A stretch of 64,000 nt of DNA from Gavia stellata. Taxonomy: Eukaryota; Chordata; Aves; Gaviiformes; Gaviidae. Both the position numbers and the translations under genes were made by a program. The stretch lies in NCBI RefSeq assembly GCF_030936135.1, contig NC_082603.1, forward strand, positions 24,642,880 through 24,706,879, in the 5' to 3' direction. This document shows positions 1 to 11,800 of the stretch, piece by piece. Under the pieces are notes generated by a model. The model made no database searches and had not been told where the DNA came from. It worked only from the letters and a program-made list of their open reading frames with translations. How positions within the stretch are numbered: position 1 is the stretch's first letter; every line of letters begins with the position of its first letter.

Positions 1-3000
1 CTGAAGTAGAGAGGCAGGGATGATGGGCGCATTGGAGATGGCCATAGGTCCTTCCAGCCCCCATCACCCTGTCCCTGAGCAGGGCTGCAGGGTGCCTGGG
101 GCAGGGACGATGCCCAGGGACCTGCCCTGGTGCCACCATCCCCTAGCCGGACGCTTCCCACCAGGGCTGCCTTTCTCCAGCCCCATTCTCCCGGGGCAGA
201 CACGATTCTCCTGGGGCGTTCAGGCAGAAAAATCCCCCGCCAGCCCCCCCATTGCTGCCCCTTGGTATTCCAGGAAGGGCTCCCGCAGCCAAGAGCCACT
301 TCCGCAGCTCTGCTGGCCCCCCCGCCTGCGGCCACTGGCCGACGGCACCACACCACTGGGGGTGTCTGGGACAGGCAGGGCTCCCCCAGCCCTTAACCCC
401 GGCACCGCGGTGGGAGCAGCACCCCAGTGTCCACGCGGGATGGGCTGGGGCAATGGCAGGAGCCCACCTGAGGCGGGCACCCCACGGCCAAAGGCTGCCC
501 AGCCATGCCAGCAAGGCAGCCCTGGGAGTCAGGAGCTGCTGGCACTGCTGGAGCCTGACAAAAGTGCCCTGAGGAGGACAAAACAAAATGTCCTTAAAGG
601 CTGGGGAGGGAGAGGCTGTCAGACCCTCCCTGCTCCCCTGTGGCCCCATGGGGACTCCCCTGCCCAGCCACACAGGGACTGATCCAGCCCCTGGAGCTGC
701 CCTGCACCCCAGCTCCCCGTTGGACACCTGCCACCACGGCCTCTGCAGGGTTTGGGAGGGGTGGGAGGGCATTGCCTGCCCTCCTGCCTGTGATTTTGGA
801 GTGAGCATGCAGAGCTTCCCATGGGCATCCACAAAATGCAGAGCCTTGCAAAAGCAAGACATGGCACACTCATCACCCCAGGACCGGCGGGAGGGCGCAG
901 GCCCTAGCTCACACATGGGGAAACTGAGGCACAACTGCACATCGCCCACCTGCTGTCTCCATCACCCCTGTCCCTCCCCGCAAACCCACCCAGTCCTGGG
1001 GCTGCATACGCACTGGCTGTGCGGTGGGACCCCAGCCAGAGTAGGGGCTGTGGCAGCACGCTCTGCACCTGCAGGCAGGGCTGAGAGGACAGGCAGGGAC
1101 AGTGCTTTTACCAGGCTACTGGCAGGGCCCTGGATGCAGGCCAAGGAGATTAGCTCCCTTCCCCAGTGACCCAGGCAGCTTAGCAGTCAGCGCCCCTCCT
1201 GCTGCAGCTCCTCCCGAGGCTCCCATACCTGGTGTGGCGCTGGGATGCTCCCGGAGCGGCGATGCTCCTGGAGCAGGGATGCTCTCACGGGGACTTTCCT
1301 CCTGCAGCCCCTGCACCAGTACCCCTGTGCATGGGTGTCCTCTCAGCCCTGCAAACAGGGGAGCCCCGGGCAGAGGGCTGCGAGTCAGGGTGGCCATCAC
1401 AGCATGTGCCAGACCCCATGGTCCCCCACCCATCCCCACCTCTCCACACGTTCTGGCCCCCACGTGGCTGGTCAGGTACTTCCAAGAAGTGAGTTAAATA
1501 TTGACCGGGACAAGGTGGGCACTCTTATGCCTGGCTCCCTGCCGCAGGTGCCAGGCTTGGTCCTCGCCCTGTGACAATGCCAGCTGCTCCAGCTAGGGCA
1601 AGGATGCAGCGGCAGCACAGAGCCATGGCAAGCGCCCCGCACATGCAGCAGCACATCCCCGTGACAGACCCCTGATTGAGCCTGGATATGTCCCCGTTCC
1701 CTACCAAGGGCTTCTCCTGAGAAACCTGCCTTCCCAACCCACCAGCCAACCTGACCCCTCCATGCTGCCCACGGCGGGCAGGACGGGTGCTAGGTTCCCC
1801 ACTGCAGGCACAGCCAGTGGGGCCACGCTGGGACACACAAGCGGAGGAGCTGCGCGCATGCTGGAATCGCCTGCTGGACACGCTGCTCCTCTGGCTCTCG
1901 GCTTCCCAGGAAGTCCTGGCTCTAGGCCCTCTGGCTGGAGCGTGCAGCTATTTCGGGAAGCCCCCCGGGAAGGGGAGGGTCCAGCAATCATGTCAGCCCC
2001 ACGCATTCAGCTCCCATCCATCGGGAAAAAGGGAAGAGCCAAGTCCAGCCTGGGCTCACCTGCCAGGCACAGCACAGCAGGCCGGCATGGGAAGCCAAGC
2101 TCGGGGCTCCCAAACCACTTGCTGCACGGCAGAGCTGCCACAAGCACAGAGCCATCACAGCCCTCCAAGGAGAACACACACCAGGCACATCCCACATCCA
2201 CTCAGGGCACCGCAGCCCTCCCCAGGGCAGGCGAGCACAGGGCAGAGCACAGCAACCCACAACACACCGCTTGCAAGGATGGAGGGTCGGGCATGGCACC
2301 GGTGCTTGGGAACACCCGGCTCTGCCTGCGCACCATCCAAACTATCCCAGTCTGGGAAAGCCTGCCAGGCAGAGGCAGAGGGGAAGCAGCTCCACACCAT
2401 GCCCTCCGGGGGCATCCGGCATGGAGGGGCACCTGCGCCCTTTACTGAGAGCAAGCAGAGGAGCCGCCAGGCCAGGGCTTTGCCGCCTTTGCTGCCCACC
2501 CAGAGAGCTGGGGTGGGCGATAAGGCCAGGCAGCGCGCCTGAGACGGGCGATAGCATCTCTAGGCACGGCGAGACACCACACCCGGCGAGCCTCGCAGGC
2601 AGCAGTCTCGGGGTGAGTGGTGGCCAGTGTCTGTCCCATGGGCATCATGCTGGGGGAGCACCAGGGTGGCACAACCCCGACAAGGGGTCCCGGGGGGGCC
2701 CCAGCTTTACAGGAGCCCTGGTGTCCTGCTCCCTGCACCAGGTGCTGCAGGTCCCCGCAGCAGGTGCCCACGCCAGCCCGCTCCCCGCGCCCCAGCACTT
2801 ACCAGCAGCCCCTCGCTGCACTTATCGGCCATCCCTGGAGGCTGGAGTGCGGTGCCAGCTGCCCACCGCAGGGTCCCTCGCCTGCCCACTCTCCGTCGCA
2901 CTGGCTGTGGCACCAGCACCTGTGCACTTCAATCCACCGTCAGAGCAAGCTGGGCAGAGGGGAGAGATGCCAAGAGAGACGTGACTGGTGGGGTGGGCAC

Positions 3001-3860
3001 ATCCCCACCCTGGGCTTCCCCCTCCCTTCAGGAACCAGGCTATGCCAGGCAGGTCACTCCCTCGTACCTGCCCGTAGGGCACACAGGAGCGAGGCTGGTG
3101 GAGGATGCAGGGCCCGGGGCCGGGTGGGCTGGCAGCGGGGTCTCTTCCCGCTGGCTCCCACCCCCTCCGGCGTCTCCGAACCCCCTGGCACCCAAACGAG
3201 CGGTGGCTCCCAGGTGTTTCCCAAGAACCAGTTAAAGATTTACCCAGTGTGGACAGACGACCTTGCGGGCAGCTGGTTGCTGGCCTCCCAGCGGGTGGGC
3301 GTTGGGGGCTGTGAGCAGGAGCGGGGGCCCTGCGAGCTCTCCCCAAGTGAGAGCTGGAGCTGAAGTGGCTGCGGCACACGGCAGCGCCGGGACTGGGCGC
3401 TGAGCGGGGCCAGCTCAGGGCTCAGCTGCCGCGCAGGACACAGATGGGAAACGATTGCCTTCTGCCCCGGTGCATCGCATGCACGTGCGGCGCAGGGGGG
3501 CTGAGCCGCTGGGCTCTGCCAAGTGCCAGGTGCTGCCGGACAGGGCACGGGCAGCTGCCTCCCCTGCCCTTACCCCTGCCTCAGCCTGGGGCTGCTGGAG
3601 GCCCCAGGGGAGCACTGGGGCCTGACCTCAATGAGAGGGCCAGTCGCTCTTGCAAAACACCGTTTGCTTGTCCGTGCAACAGCACTGGTGTTTGCAGATC
3701 CCACAGCAGCACAGCACTCAGTACCCTTGCTGGCTGGGGAAGGACCCCCAACCCCCACCAAGGGTCACCAACCACCGGCCAAGCACCCCAGGGCCTGCAC
3801 CCAGGCCACTGTGGGTATGGAGCGATCAGCAGAGGGGCACAAGGCCCTGAAGCCATGGGG
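1..3860. other. GC-rich intergenic or intronic DNA, no gene seen
   Basis: GC-rich sequence in which many long open frames occur on both strands only because AT-rich stop codons are rare. None shows a recognisable domain, conserved motif or convincing exon borders. If synteny with mammals holds, this stretch could be 5' intron or flank of a gene on the minus strand (SLC6A9 in human), but no transporter exon is visible: the conserved first transmembrane segment of that family, which contains a Trp-Arg-Phe-Pro-Tyr motif, was not found. Confidence 0.6.
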
Positions 3861-3869
3861 AGGAAGTAT

Positions 3870-4275
3870 GGGCTGCGGCGATAAAGGGCTGGAGGCCAGG
3901 GGATGCGGGGCGAGCCCCCAGCCCCGGCCACAGCCCCTCCAGCGCAGGCAGGCTGCTGCCAGCAGATACCGCGTCCCACGGCCCAACCCCTCCCCAAGAG
4001 CAGCTGCATTTCCAAGGGGAGTGGAGCTGTCACTGCGAGGGAAGGACAACAAGCCCCTCTCCTCGTGTGGCACGGGGACCTCTCAGAGGTGGGAGGCGCA
4101 GGGCTGGCGGCCAGACCTCCTCCCCACCGCACACCTATCACCAGCCAGATAAAAGCTGCTGCCCTGTGGCCCCGAATCCAGCCTGAGAACTCATCCTGTG
4201 TCCCGGGAGGGGAGAGCGTCTAAGGGGACGGCCCGCCACTCCCCCCGGGGTCTGCCAGGCGCTGATAAGGCTGCG
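3870..4275. promoter_or_regulatory. Cluster of GATA-factor motifs beside a CpG island
   Basis: Three WGATAR matches lie within about 130 bp: TGATAG on the minus strand (CTATCA at 4135-4140), AGATAA at 4147-4152 and TGATAA at 4263-4268. A weaker CGATAA is at 3879-3884. The cluster lies roughly 350 bp left of a CpG island. Such spacing is typical of haematopoietic enhancers and promoters, but the motif is short and chance matches are common. Function is inferred only from motif density and location. Confidence 0.3.
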
Positions 4276-4599
4276 TGCCTGCGTAGATGCTGCTGGCTTC
4301 AGCTCCCAGCCTGGCAAGGAGGCGAGCGTCCAGCCAGGTGCCGGGCGCATGGGACGGATGCAGGGATGCCCGAGGCTGCAGCATCCCCTGGGAGAGCTAG
4401 GCAGGGATGGGGATGCAATGCATCGGTGCTACGGGGTGGCTCTCCCAGAGCTGCGGGATGCCATGACAACTCGGAGGGCTGGGTGGCTCGTGCCGAGAGA
4501 CGGGATGGGTGGCACCGTGGAAGTGGGGACATCTGGGCACCCACGGGGGCTCCCGGCTGGGGTGTCACACCTCGGCGGGGGAGGCAGCCCACGGCACCC

Positions 4600-5655
4600 A
4601 GGGGAAGGCCACAGATGCCCGGTCGCAGGATGGAGGCCCCCGTCCCCTCCCGCCCGGCGGGCGACCCGGGGCGCCGATGCAACCGCTGCCACCTGCGAGG
4701 CCATTTCCTCCGCCAGGATCCGCCGGGCCCGCCGCAGCCGGGACTCCCCGGTACCCATGGTAGGCGGGCAGCGGGCCGGCCTGTCGCCGCCCTGCCCACC
4801 CCCCCCCCCCCCCCCCGCCCCGGAGGCGGCTGCGGCGGCAGCTCCGCGGGCAGCACCCGCCGCGACGCGCCCGCCGCCCGGCACCCCCCCCGCCGCCGCC
4901 GCCCGGTGCAGCACGGCGGCGGGGGGGGGCCCGGTTACATCAGCCGCCACGTGGTGGCTGCTCCGCCGCCCCGCCCCGGCACATGCCCGTGGAAAATTAC
5001 CGCCAGCCCCCCCGCCCCGCCACCGGGCCGGGCCGCCCCGGTCCCCGTCGCCCCCCCCGAGTGCAGCGCAGGCGGCCCCGCTCTGCCCGCCGCGCCCTTG
5101 CTCCTCCGGTACCGCGCCGCCGCGCAGGGAGAGCAACAGATGCGGGACCGCCCCGCATCCCGCTCCCGCCGCCGTCCTGGCGGGTGGCCGCTCCCGGTGC
5201 CGTTCCCGGTGTCGCTCCCGGTGCCGCTCCCGGTGTCCCCGGCCCCGCCGCCCCAGAGCCTCTCGCCGCCTCCGGCCCCTCCCCGGCAGCCCACCCCACT
5301 CCCCGTCCCGGTGCTCCCGCGGCTGCTGGCCGGGCCGGGCACCCGGTGCCGGCGGAGGTGCGCGTCCCTTACCGTGCCCATACCGCCGCTCGGCCCCTCC
5401 AGCCGCGTCGGGTGGGCCCGCGGGGGCGCCGCCCCGCCGCGCCCGGCCCACTACCGGTACCGGTGCCGGTGCCGTGCCAGGCCCTCAGCCGTCGCCGCCG
5501 GTGCTGCCGAGTTAATGAAAGTTTGGAGGTCGGTGGGGGTTGACGCCGCCTCTCGCCCCCGTCGCCGCGCTCCGCCCCCCGCGCGTCCGCGCTCCCCAGC
5601 GCCCCGCTCCGGCTCCCGCACCGGGGGCGCGGGCAGCGCCGGGCACCGCGGGCGC
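4600..5655. promoter_or_regulatory. CpG island, probable promoter of a gene off the left edge
   Basis: This block is extremely GC-rich and dense in CpG, ending abruptly at a CA/TG-rich repeat tract. It contains an 18-base C run (4799-4816) and an imperfect short repeat built on CCGGTGYCGYTC near 5197-5250. No TATA box is evident. On the minus strand an ATG at 4758-4756 has an excellent Kozak context (ACCATGG) and opens a 109-codon frame ending at 4429; an in-phase CAG|GT donor-like site lies at 4693/4692. In mammals the gene left of KLF17 is SLC6A9, transcribed away from KLF17, which would fit a minus-strand promoter here. The gene assignment is inference. Confidence 0.55.
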
Positions 5656-6560
5656 TCACGCACACGGCACACGTGGTACACATGGTACACATGCACACGC
5701 GTGGGCACACAGGTACACATGGCACACACGGGCACCTATGGGCACACAGGGGCACGCTGCACACATGGGTCTCACAGGCTCATGTGGGCACACATGGGCA
5801 CACGGGCACACTATGCGCTTGGCACGCTTGGGCACACACATGGCATACGTGGCACACATGGGCACTTGCAGCCCACATGCAGCCCAAAGGCATGTGGACA
5901 CCCAGGGGCACATACAGGCTTGCACAGGCACATGGCACACGTGGACGTATATGGGACATATGGTGATACACAGGCCCCTACAGGGCACACATGCATCTGC
6001 ACACACATGTTTTCAAACCCACAAGCACACGCAGAGGAAAACCCGCACGCAGCCTGCACACACACAGGCTCATGCTGCCAGGGCACAGCACCATGACGAA
6101 CCCGGGCAGGGGGATGGCCACAGGCTCTGTCCAGGCTGCGTGCGGTTAGTGTGTGCATGCGTCTGTTGCACATGTGTGGGTCCATGCGCATAGACCTGTA
6201 CGTCCATGTATGTGCATGCTACAGCAAGTGTGATTGCTGGTGCATGTACACACGTGTGTGCATGCAAATCTGTACACATATACCTATGTATTTAGGTGTG
6301 CGTGTACATTTGTGTACACATGTAAAGTGTACATGTCTATCTATATGCATACAGCGTATGTGGTCATCTATATGTGTGTGCAAACCTCCACGCCTCTGTG
6401 TGTGTGTGTACACACATAAGGGTATGTATGCGCACATGAACATGAGTGTACACAGGTGCGGATGCATGTACTGATATACACATACCCATAAATACATATG
6501 TGCATGTGTGCGTCCCCATACCCATGTGCATGTGTGCACATGCGTGTGCAGCCAGCACAC
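5656..6560. repeat. Degenerate CA/TG-rich tandem repeat tract
   Basis: From 5656 to about 6080 the sequence is a run of imperfect units of the type GGCACACATGGGCACAC, repeated with much variation. From about 6150 to 6560 the bias is TGTGTGCATG/TACACA-like. The composition (alternating purine-pyrimidine, ACACATG and GTGCATG) keeps several frames open on both strands, which accounts for the His/Thr/Cys-rich hypothetical translations. It lies directly against the right edge of the CpG island. Confidence 0.75.
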
Positions 6561-9500
6561 ACCCCCGCAGCCCAAGCCAGATGTTTCCAGTAATGCATGA
6601 CGGGTGCGCTGGGGGCCGCCCCTTGCCTGGCCTCTCGCTGAGGCCTCCCCTCCCCTTCCCGCTGGGCTTCCCACATTCCGGGACGGGTGCCTGCACCCCA
6701 GCACCCTGCCCGGCACCCTCGATCCCTCCCCAGATCCCAGGGTGCGCTGCACACCGGGGTCTTGGGGTGGCTGTGGGGAGCGTGGCAGGGGGGCAGTGGG
6801 GGCCTTGCACCCCACAGCCCAGCATCCCAAGCGCACCAACGGCACAGCCCTTCCCACATCCCATTGGGTGCTCTCTGGTCCCTTCCACCTCTGCAGCCCT
6901 GCACCCCATCCCAGGGCTGATCCCTCGGTGCTCCAGCCAACTTGGAGAGCATCCCTTACCTGTCTCTCCACAGATTCCCGTTGCTCCTGCGGGTTGCTGC
7001 CTTGTTAAGGAAATCCTCAGCACAGGATGGGGTGGAGGCGGGGGCAGCGATGGGGTGGGTGCCCCAGGGGTGTCTGGCCAGCTACTGCAGGCCCCACTGC
7101 CACAGACTCACCAGGGTGCTGGGCTGCAGGATGGGAGACTCACGCCGCCGACACTGCTTTCATTTTGCGAGTGTGGTAAAGCCAGAGTCAGGGCACCCAC
7201 AGGAAGGGGAGGGCGGCAGCGAAACCGGCGGGTGCTCAGGTCCTCCCACACCTTCCCTGCACCCGCGCATGGCTGCTTTGCACCAGGAGCCAGGTAGCTT
7301 GCAAGCACCCTTGTTCCTGGCTGCACGTGGCCTCACACCCCGCCCTGCAGCCCAAATCCGGCACCCAGCACCTGAATTCAGCATCCCACACCCAGCATCC
7401 TGCATCAGAGCCAGAACCCGGCTGCAACCCACACCCCTGCCCCAGGGTCTGGGCTTTGGAGAGGAGCTGCCATCTGCTGAGTTGGAGACTTGACCCTCGA
7501 GGGATGGATTTCCATTGACGAAACTCATGCTTTCAACACCTCTCCTCAGGGTCTTGCTCCCTTTCTGTGCATCTCCTCTGTGCGCTCTCCAGTGTCTCGA
7601 CTTGGGGAAACAGGAGGAAGGGCCCCACAGCCCCTGTCAGGTCAGCGAGGGGCTGCTCCTGCCCCCCTGTAGCCTCCAAGATGCTGTGGTGCCCTTACAG
7701 CACCCTGCACCTGGGTGCAAATGCCTCCTCCCCAGGAGCCTGGGTGCTTTGTGCACCCATGGCTTTGGCCATGGTCCTGCTGTGCCGGCCAGGACTTCCC
7801 TGGGGTCTTATGGTGCCCAGATCCACAGCAGGGGCAGAGGCCAAATGTGGTCCACGGGGTGGGAGGCTGCAGTGCCAAAGGCACGTGGGATGGGTGCGAG
7901 TCTCCAGCCTGTGCTCAAGCCCCCCTTCACCCATCTCTCCCAACCTGGTAACAATCATCCCCCTATTCCCCGGTTTGGGGCACTCATGTCCTTCCCTCCT
8001 CACCATCCTTCCTCTAGGCTGGCAGGTGTCACAGTGTCCCCCAAGTCCCCGCAGGGTAGTGGGGATGATGCCACAGCATCTCTTCCCTAGTGCCATTCAC
8101 ATCTGTGGGCTGGGTGGCTTTCCCTCCTGTGGGCAGGTGCAGTAACCTCATGGCGACTGTGGCATCTCCGTGGGGGACGTGGGTTGGCATGCAGGTGGCA
8201 TTGCTGCCTCAGTAGCAAGACCTCTTCTCTCCTCTCCTGTCTCCATAGGTGCTGTTGCCTGGGTAACTGCGGGCAAACGCGGGCAGGGATCCAGAGGGGT
8301 GAAGGGTGGGGAGGAAATGCCAGCTCCCAGCACCTGAGAGAGGGCTGGGCCAGTCGAAATGCCAGCAACCTCCAGAGATTTCCCACGGTGCCAGGCCTGC
8401 GACACAGAGTCGTGGTGATCCCCGAGTGCTTGGAGCCCTGGCATGGTCCAGAGCTTGCCCTTGAGTTTGGGGGTACACCAAATGCAGCAGGATTTAATGC
8501 TGCCCCCCTGTGTGCCCGGCATGGGGGCTGGCTGTGCACCTCCCTGGAGGGACCCCGGGGTTGTGTCCCAACCTGCTTCCTGAGCGCCATGAGCCCCAGT
8601 GCTGCCGGGTCTGGATCTAGCCCCAAGATCTCCCCGCCGGCGGGATGCTGCATGCAAAGCTGGGGGCTCCCTGCCCTCCCCATCCTGGATCACACCCCCA
8701 GTGCTTGCGTGTGTCCCGGGGTGCGAGGCAGGGGGAGGGCAAAGTTCGGCATTGGCATGATGGTACTACATCAAGATCAACCAGTTTTCTTTTAAAACAG
8801 CTCCCCATAGCAGCTCCCAGCTCCCCAGGCTGCTGGGCAGCCCTGAAGGGGACTGAGCTGCCTGGGGAGCTGCAGAGACCGCGGTACCACGTGCTCTGGG
8901 GTGACTCTCATCCCACTCCTGCAGCTTCCCACCTGAGCACTGGAGACGGGAGAGGGAGTGGGCTGGCAGGGCACACCCTCTGCCGTCAGGATGGGGGGAT
9001 GGAGGTAGAAGTCCCTACACAGGCTGGATGTGCTCGCTTTGGGGATGGCACAGCCACCCCTGGATTATCACGAAGGACCCTGTAATGCATCAGGGGAAGC
9101 TCCAGGCAAGAACTGCCAGCTTGTGTTTTGTCCTCCTAGCTTTCCTATCTTTCTTTTCTCCCCTACATGTCCTCCTCATCCTGCCTGGCACATGGGGAGA
9201 GGAATTGGTCCATGACAGCACGTCATCTCCTGCCCCACGGCTCCCACAATGGTATCAGAGCTCTTGGAAAGCCCCCAAAATTGTCCCTGATTTGCCAGCA
9301 ATTTGAAGCCACCTTGTGAAAGCCACCTCACTCCCCAGCAAAGACCTGGCACGCTTGCAACACCGTGTGGCAGTGCCATACTCCTGCTCTGGTACCCCCC
9401 TGCATCCTGAGACCCCTGTTCCTGCTGTGCCAAGAGCTGCCCCTTACCCAGCCCCTGGCTCAGCTCCCCTCTCAGGCCCTGCCATGCCCCTGCCCTGGGC

Positions 9501-11499
9501 TTTGCCAGCAGCTCACACCCTCTCCGGCTCCAGGCTTTGGCTGAGTGCTGCGCCGTGGGTGAGTGCCAGGGCAGGCGAGTCGTGTTGGGGATGGGGATGG
9601 GAGGAGACACCGCGGGCATCGTTTCTCCTGGCCACAGGGATGTTCATCCCCAGCAGCACAGGCACAGCTCCTGGGGACTTTCCACTCCCGTGCCTGCTAG
9701 TGGCCTGGGAAAAGTCCCTCGTGAAGGATTCAGCCAGTCTAGGGGAAGCTCTGGCTTGGATGGGCAGTGAGATGCTGGGCAAACCCGCAGTGTCCCGGGG
9801 CCAGTGGCTGCGGGGGAGGAAGCCAGCCCCCTGCGCTGCCCTCCCTGCAGCCCGCCTCGGCGGCACACAGGGCACCCAGCTTGCAGCGCAGGGCTTGTGT
9901 TTCACACCGCGGACGCATGCGGCCGGCAGGGCCAGCCCTGGGCACAGACAAGGGCTCGCTCTGTTGCTGGGAGCTCATACTTTGACTGCAGATCCCCAGG
10001 CTGTTGCTCTTCCCTCTGCCCTGGTCGCACCTGGCTGGGATGCACAGAGCCATCTGGATGGGTTCAGCATCACCCATGTCTGCTCTGCACTAGGCTGCCT
10101 CACCACTGGGATGTGGCTCTCCTCTGGGTGCAGGGGGCAGCGGGGTGCTGGGGACCTCACGGGAAGCGTGTGCACCTCCCCTAATGCTGCCCAGGGCAGC
10201 CACCGGGGTCTCTGCCCCAGCGCAGGCTCTGTGCTGCAGAAAGCATAACAGCTGGGGTGCCTTGGGCTTCCCAAAATAGCTGTCCCTGCTCCTCCCGCTG
10301 CCTAGCCGCTGGGAGCTATCCCATGACAGCGTCCCACGGACCTGGAGCAGCTGGAGGCGGCTGCCATCCTGCTGCAGCGCTCAGCCCACTTCCCACGGGC
10401 TGCTGGCCTCTGAGCACCCCAGGCTGGGATGCCCATCACCCCAAGGACTGTCTCCCCTGAGCACTGCCCTGCCCCAGTGCACCCATGGGTGCTCTTCCCC
10501 AGAGAGGGTGTGTGGCCACAGCCCTGGCGCTCTGCAAACCCACCTTTGCTCCCCGGACAGGGATAGCTGGTGCCTGGAAGCTGGGCAGGGCTCACAGAGC
10601 TGCTCCCAGCTGCCGTTGCAACTTGATGGCCAGCTGAGTGCCACAGGGTGTTACTCCCCCCGCCCCGTCCCTGTCCCCATCCCTGCCATGCTGCAAGCCA
10701 GCCATAGACAGGGACCAGGCTCGCGTCTCTCTGCCACAGGGTCCCCCTTGCCTGCCTGGCCAGCTGGCTCTTGGGCTCTGGCAAAAGGTGGTGGTGTTGC
10801 TACATCCCCGGGGAGCGGTGGGCAGGCAGACAGCCCAGTGTAAATCACGCCTGGCTGCTGGGGCTGCGCTGGGCAGTGTCCCTGGGGCACAGGGGTAAGT
10901 GACAGGGGACAATGGCTGTGCCACTAGTCTGGCAGAGCAGCAGCCAGCACTTGCTCACATATGAAGTTTGCCGATGCAGGTCCCTGGGGATAGTCCCCAG
11001 GGCCATCCCCTCTGCATCACTGAGGGTAGTGAGGAGGATGAGGTGCTGCCTGGCCAGCTCACCCCACAGTGCTCCATTCTGCATGACACAGGAGTTTCGG
11101 TTCCCCTCGGGGCACGCATATGGTGTAACCATCCACAGACATGTCCCCTCACCCATTCTCCACCATGTCATGCCTCTGACCCCTGCTGAAATTCCCCATG
11201 GGGAATTCAGCCAAGCATCCCCGGGGCTGAAGCATGGAAATAGCACAGTGATGGCATGGAAATAGCACAGCTCCCTGAGGCTATGACACCCCACTCCAGC
11301 CAGGGTGCTACCATGGTCCTGGCCAGGAGATCATGGTACGCTGAGGAGTTAGTGACCCGCGTAACAGCAAGCCTGAGCAGGCCCAGACCTGTGCTGTGGG
11401 CTTCCCTTGGCTGCTGCATAAGCTCAGATGGGTTAGAAGCCAGGCTGTAACAGAGGAGTCTGCAGGAAGCTCGTACCTGGTACCTGCCATGCGTGCGTA
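6561..11499. other. GC-rich non-coding DNA, no gene seen
   Basis: No exon of a known family, RNA gene or intact transposon could be supported. Small local duplications occur, for example CACCCAGCA/CATCC-type repeats near 7340-7410. Open frames are compositional. Confidence 0.6.
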
Positions 11500-11800
11500 T
11501 CTGTCTCCTTACCTAAAACAGCAGGAAGAAGTGCTCATGTGACTGTCTTTCTTTTTGGCAGTAGAAATGATGGATAGAGCTGTTTTCCTTTAAGAAAATT
11601 TGGTATTAGCTCAAATGACCACAGTGGGATAACCCTTTCCACCCACAGGGTCTGCACGGTGTGCTGCGCATGGATCGGACATATGTTCAGTGCTGTGCTG
11701 CTCAGGGTTCCCAGCACCCGAAGGGAACTAAGATTATCTATAGTAGTCTCTCTATAGTGTGAGCTCTAATAAATAGCATTTAAAATTATACTTAAAGAGT
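11500..11800. other. AT-rich island in GC-rich DNA, candidate regulatory element
   Basis: About 300 bp rich in A and T interrupt the GC-rich background. The block contains a GATA-type site in reverse orientation (TTATCT near 11734) and a TAATAAA stretch near 11768 that resembles a polyadenylation signal but has no gene upstream to use it. Base composition so unlike its surroundings may mark selective constraint or an old insertion; the two cannot be separated from one sequence. Confidence 0.3.

Noticed and set aside
1..6000. Coding exons of SLC6A9, expected left of KLF17 by mammalian synteny
   Set aside because: The highly conserved first transmembrane segment of the transporter was not found on either strand; at most a 5' exon or promoter may be present.
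4198..6096. 632-codon + strand open frame over the left CpG island and CA repeat
   Set aside because: Composition alone keeps it open (Pro/Arg/Ala-rich, then His/Thr/Gly-rich through the repeat); no conserved motif or good start context.
5656..6560. Telomere-like or coding CA repeat
   Set aside because: There are no TTAGGG units, and the His/Thr-rich translations have no stable period or start context.
11740..11790. AATAAA-type string as a gene 3' end
   Set aside because: No coding exons precede it on either strand within a plausible distance.
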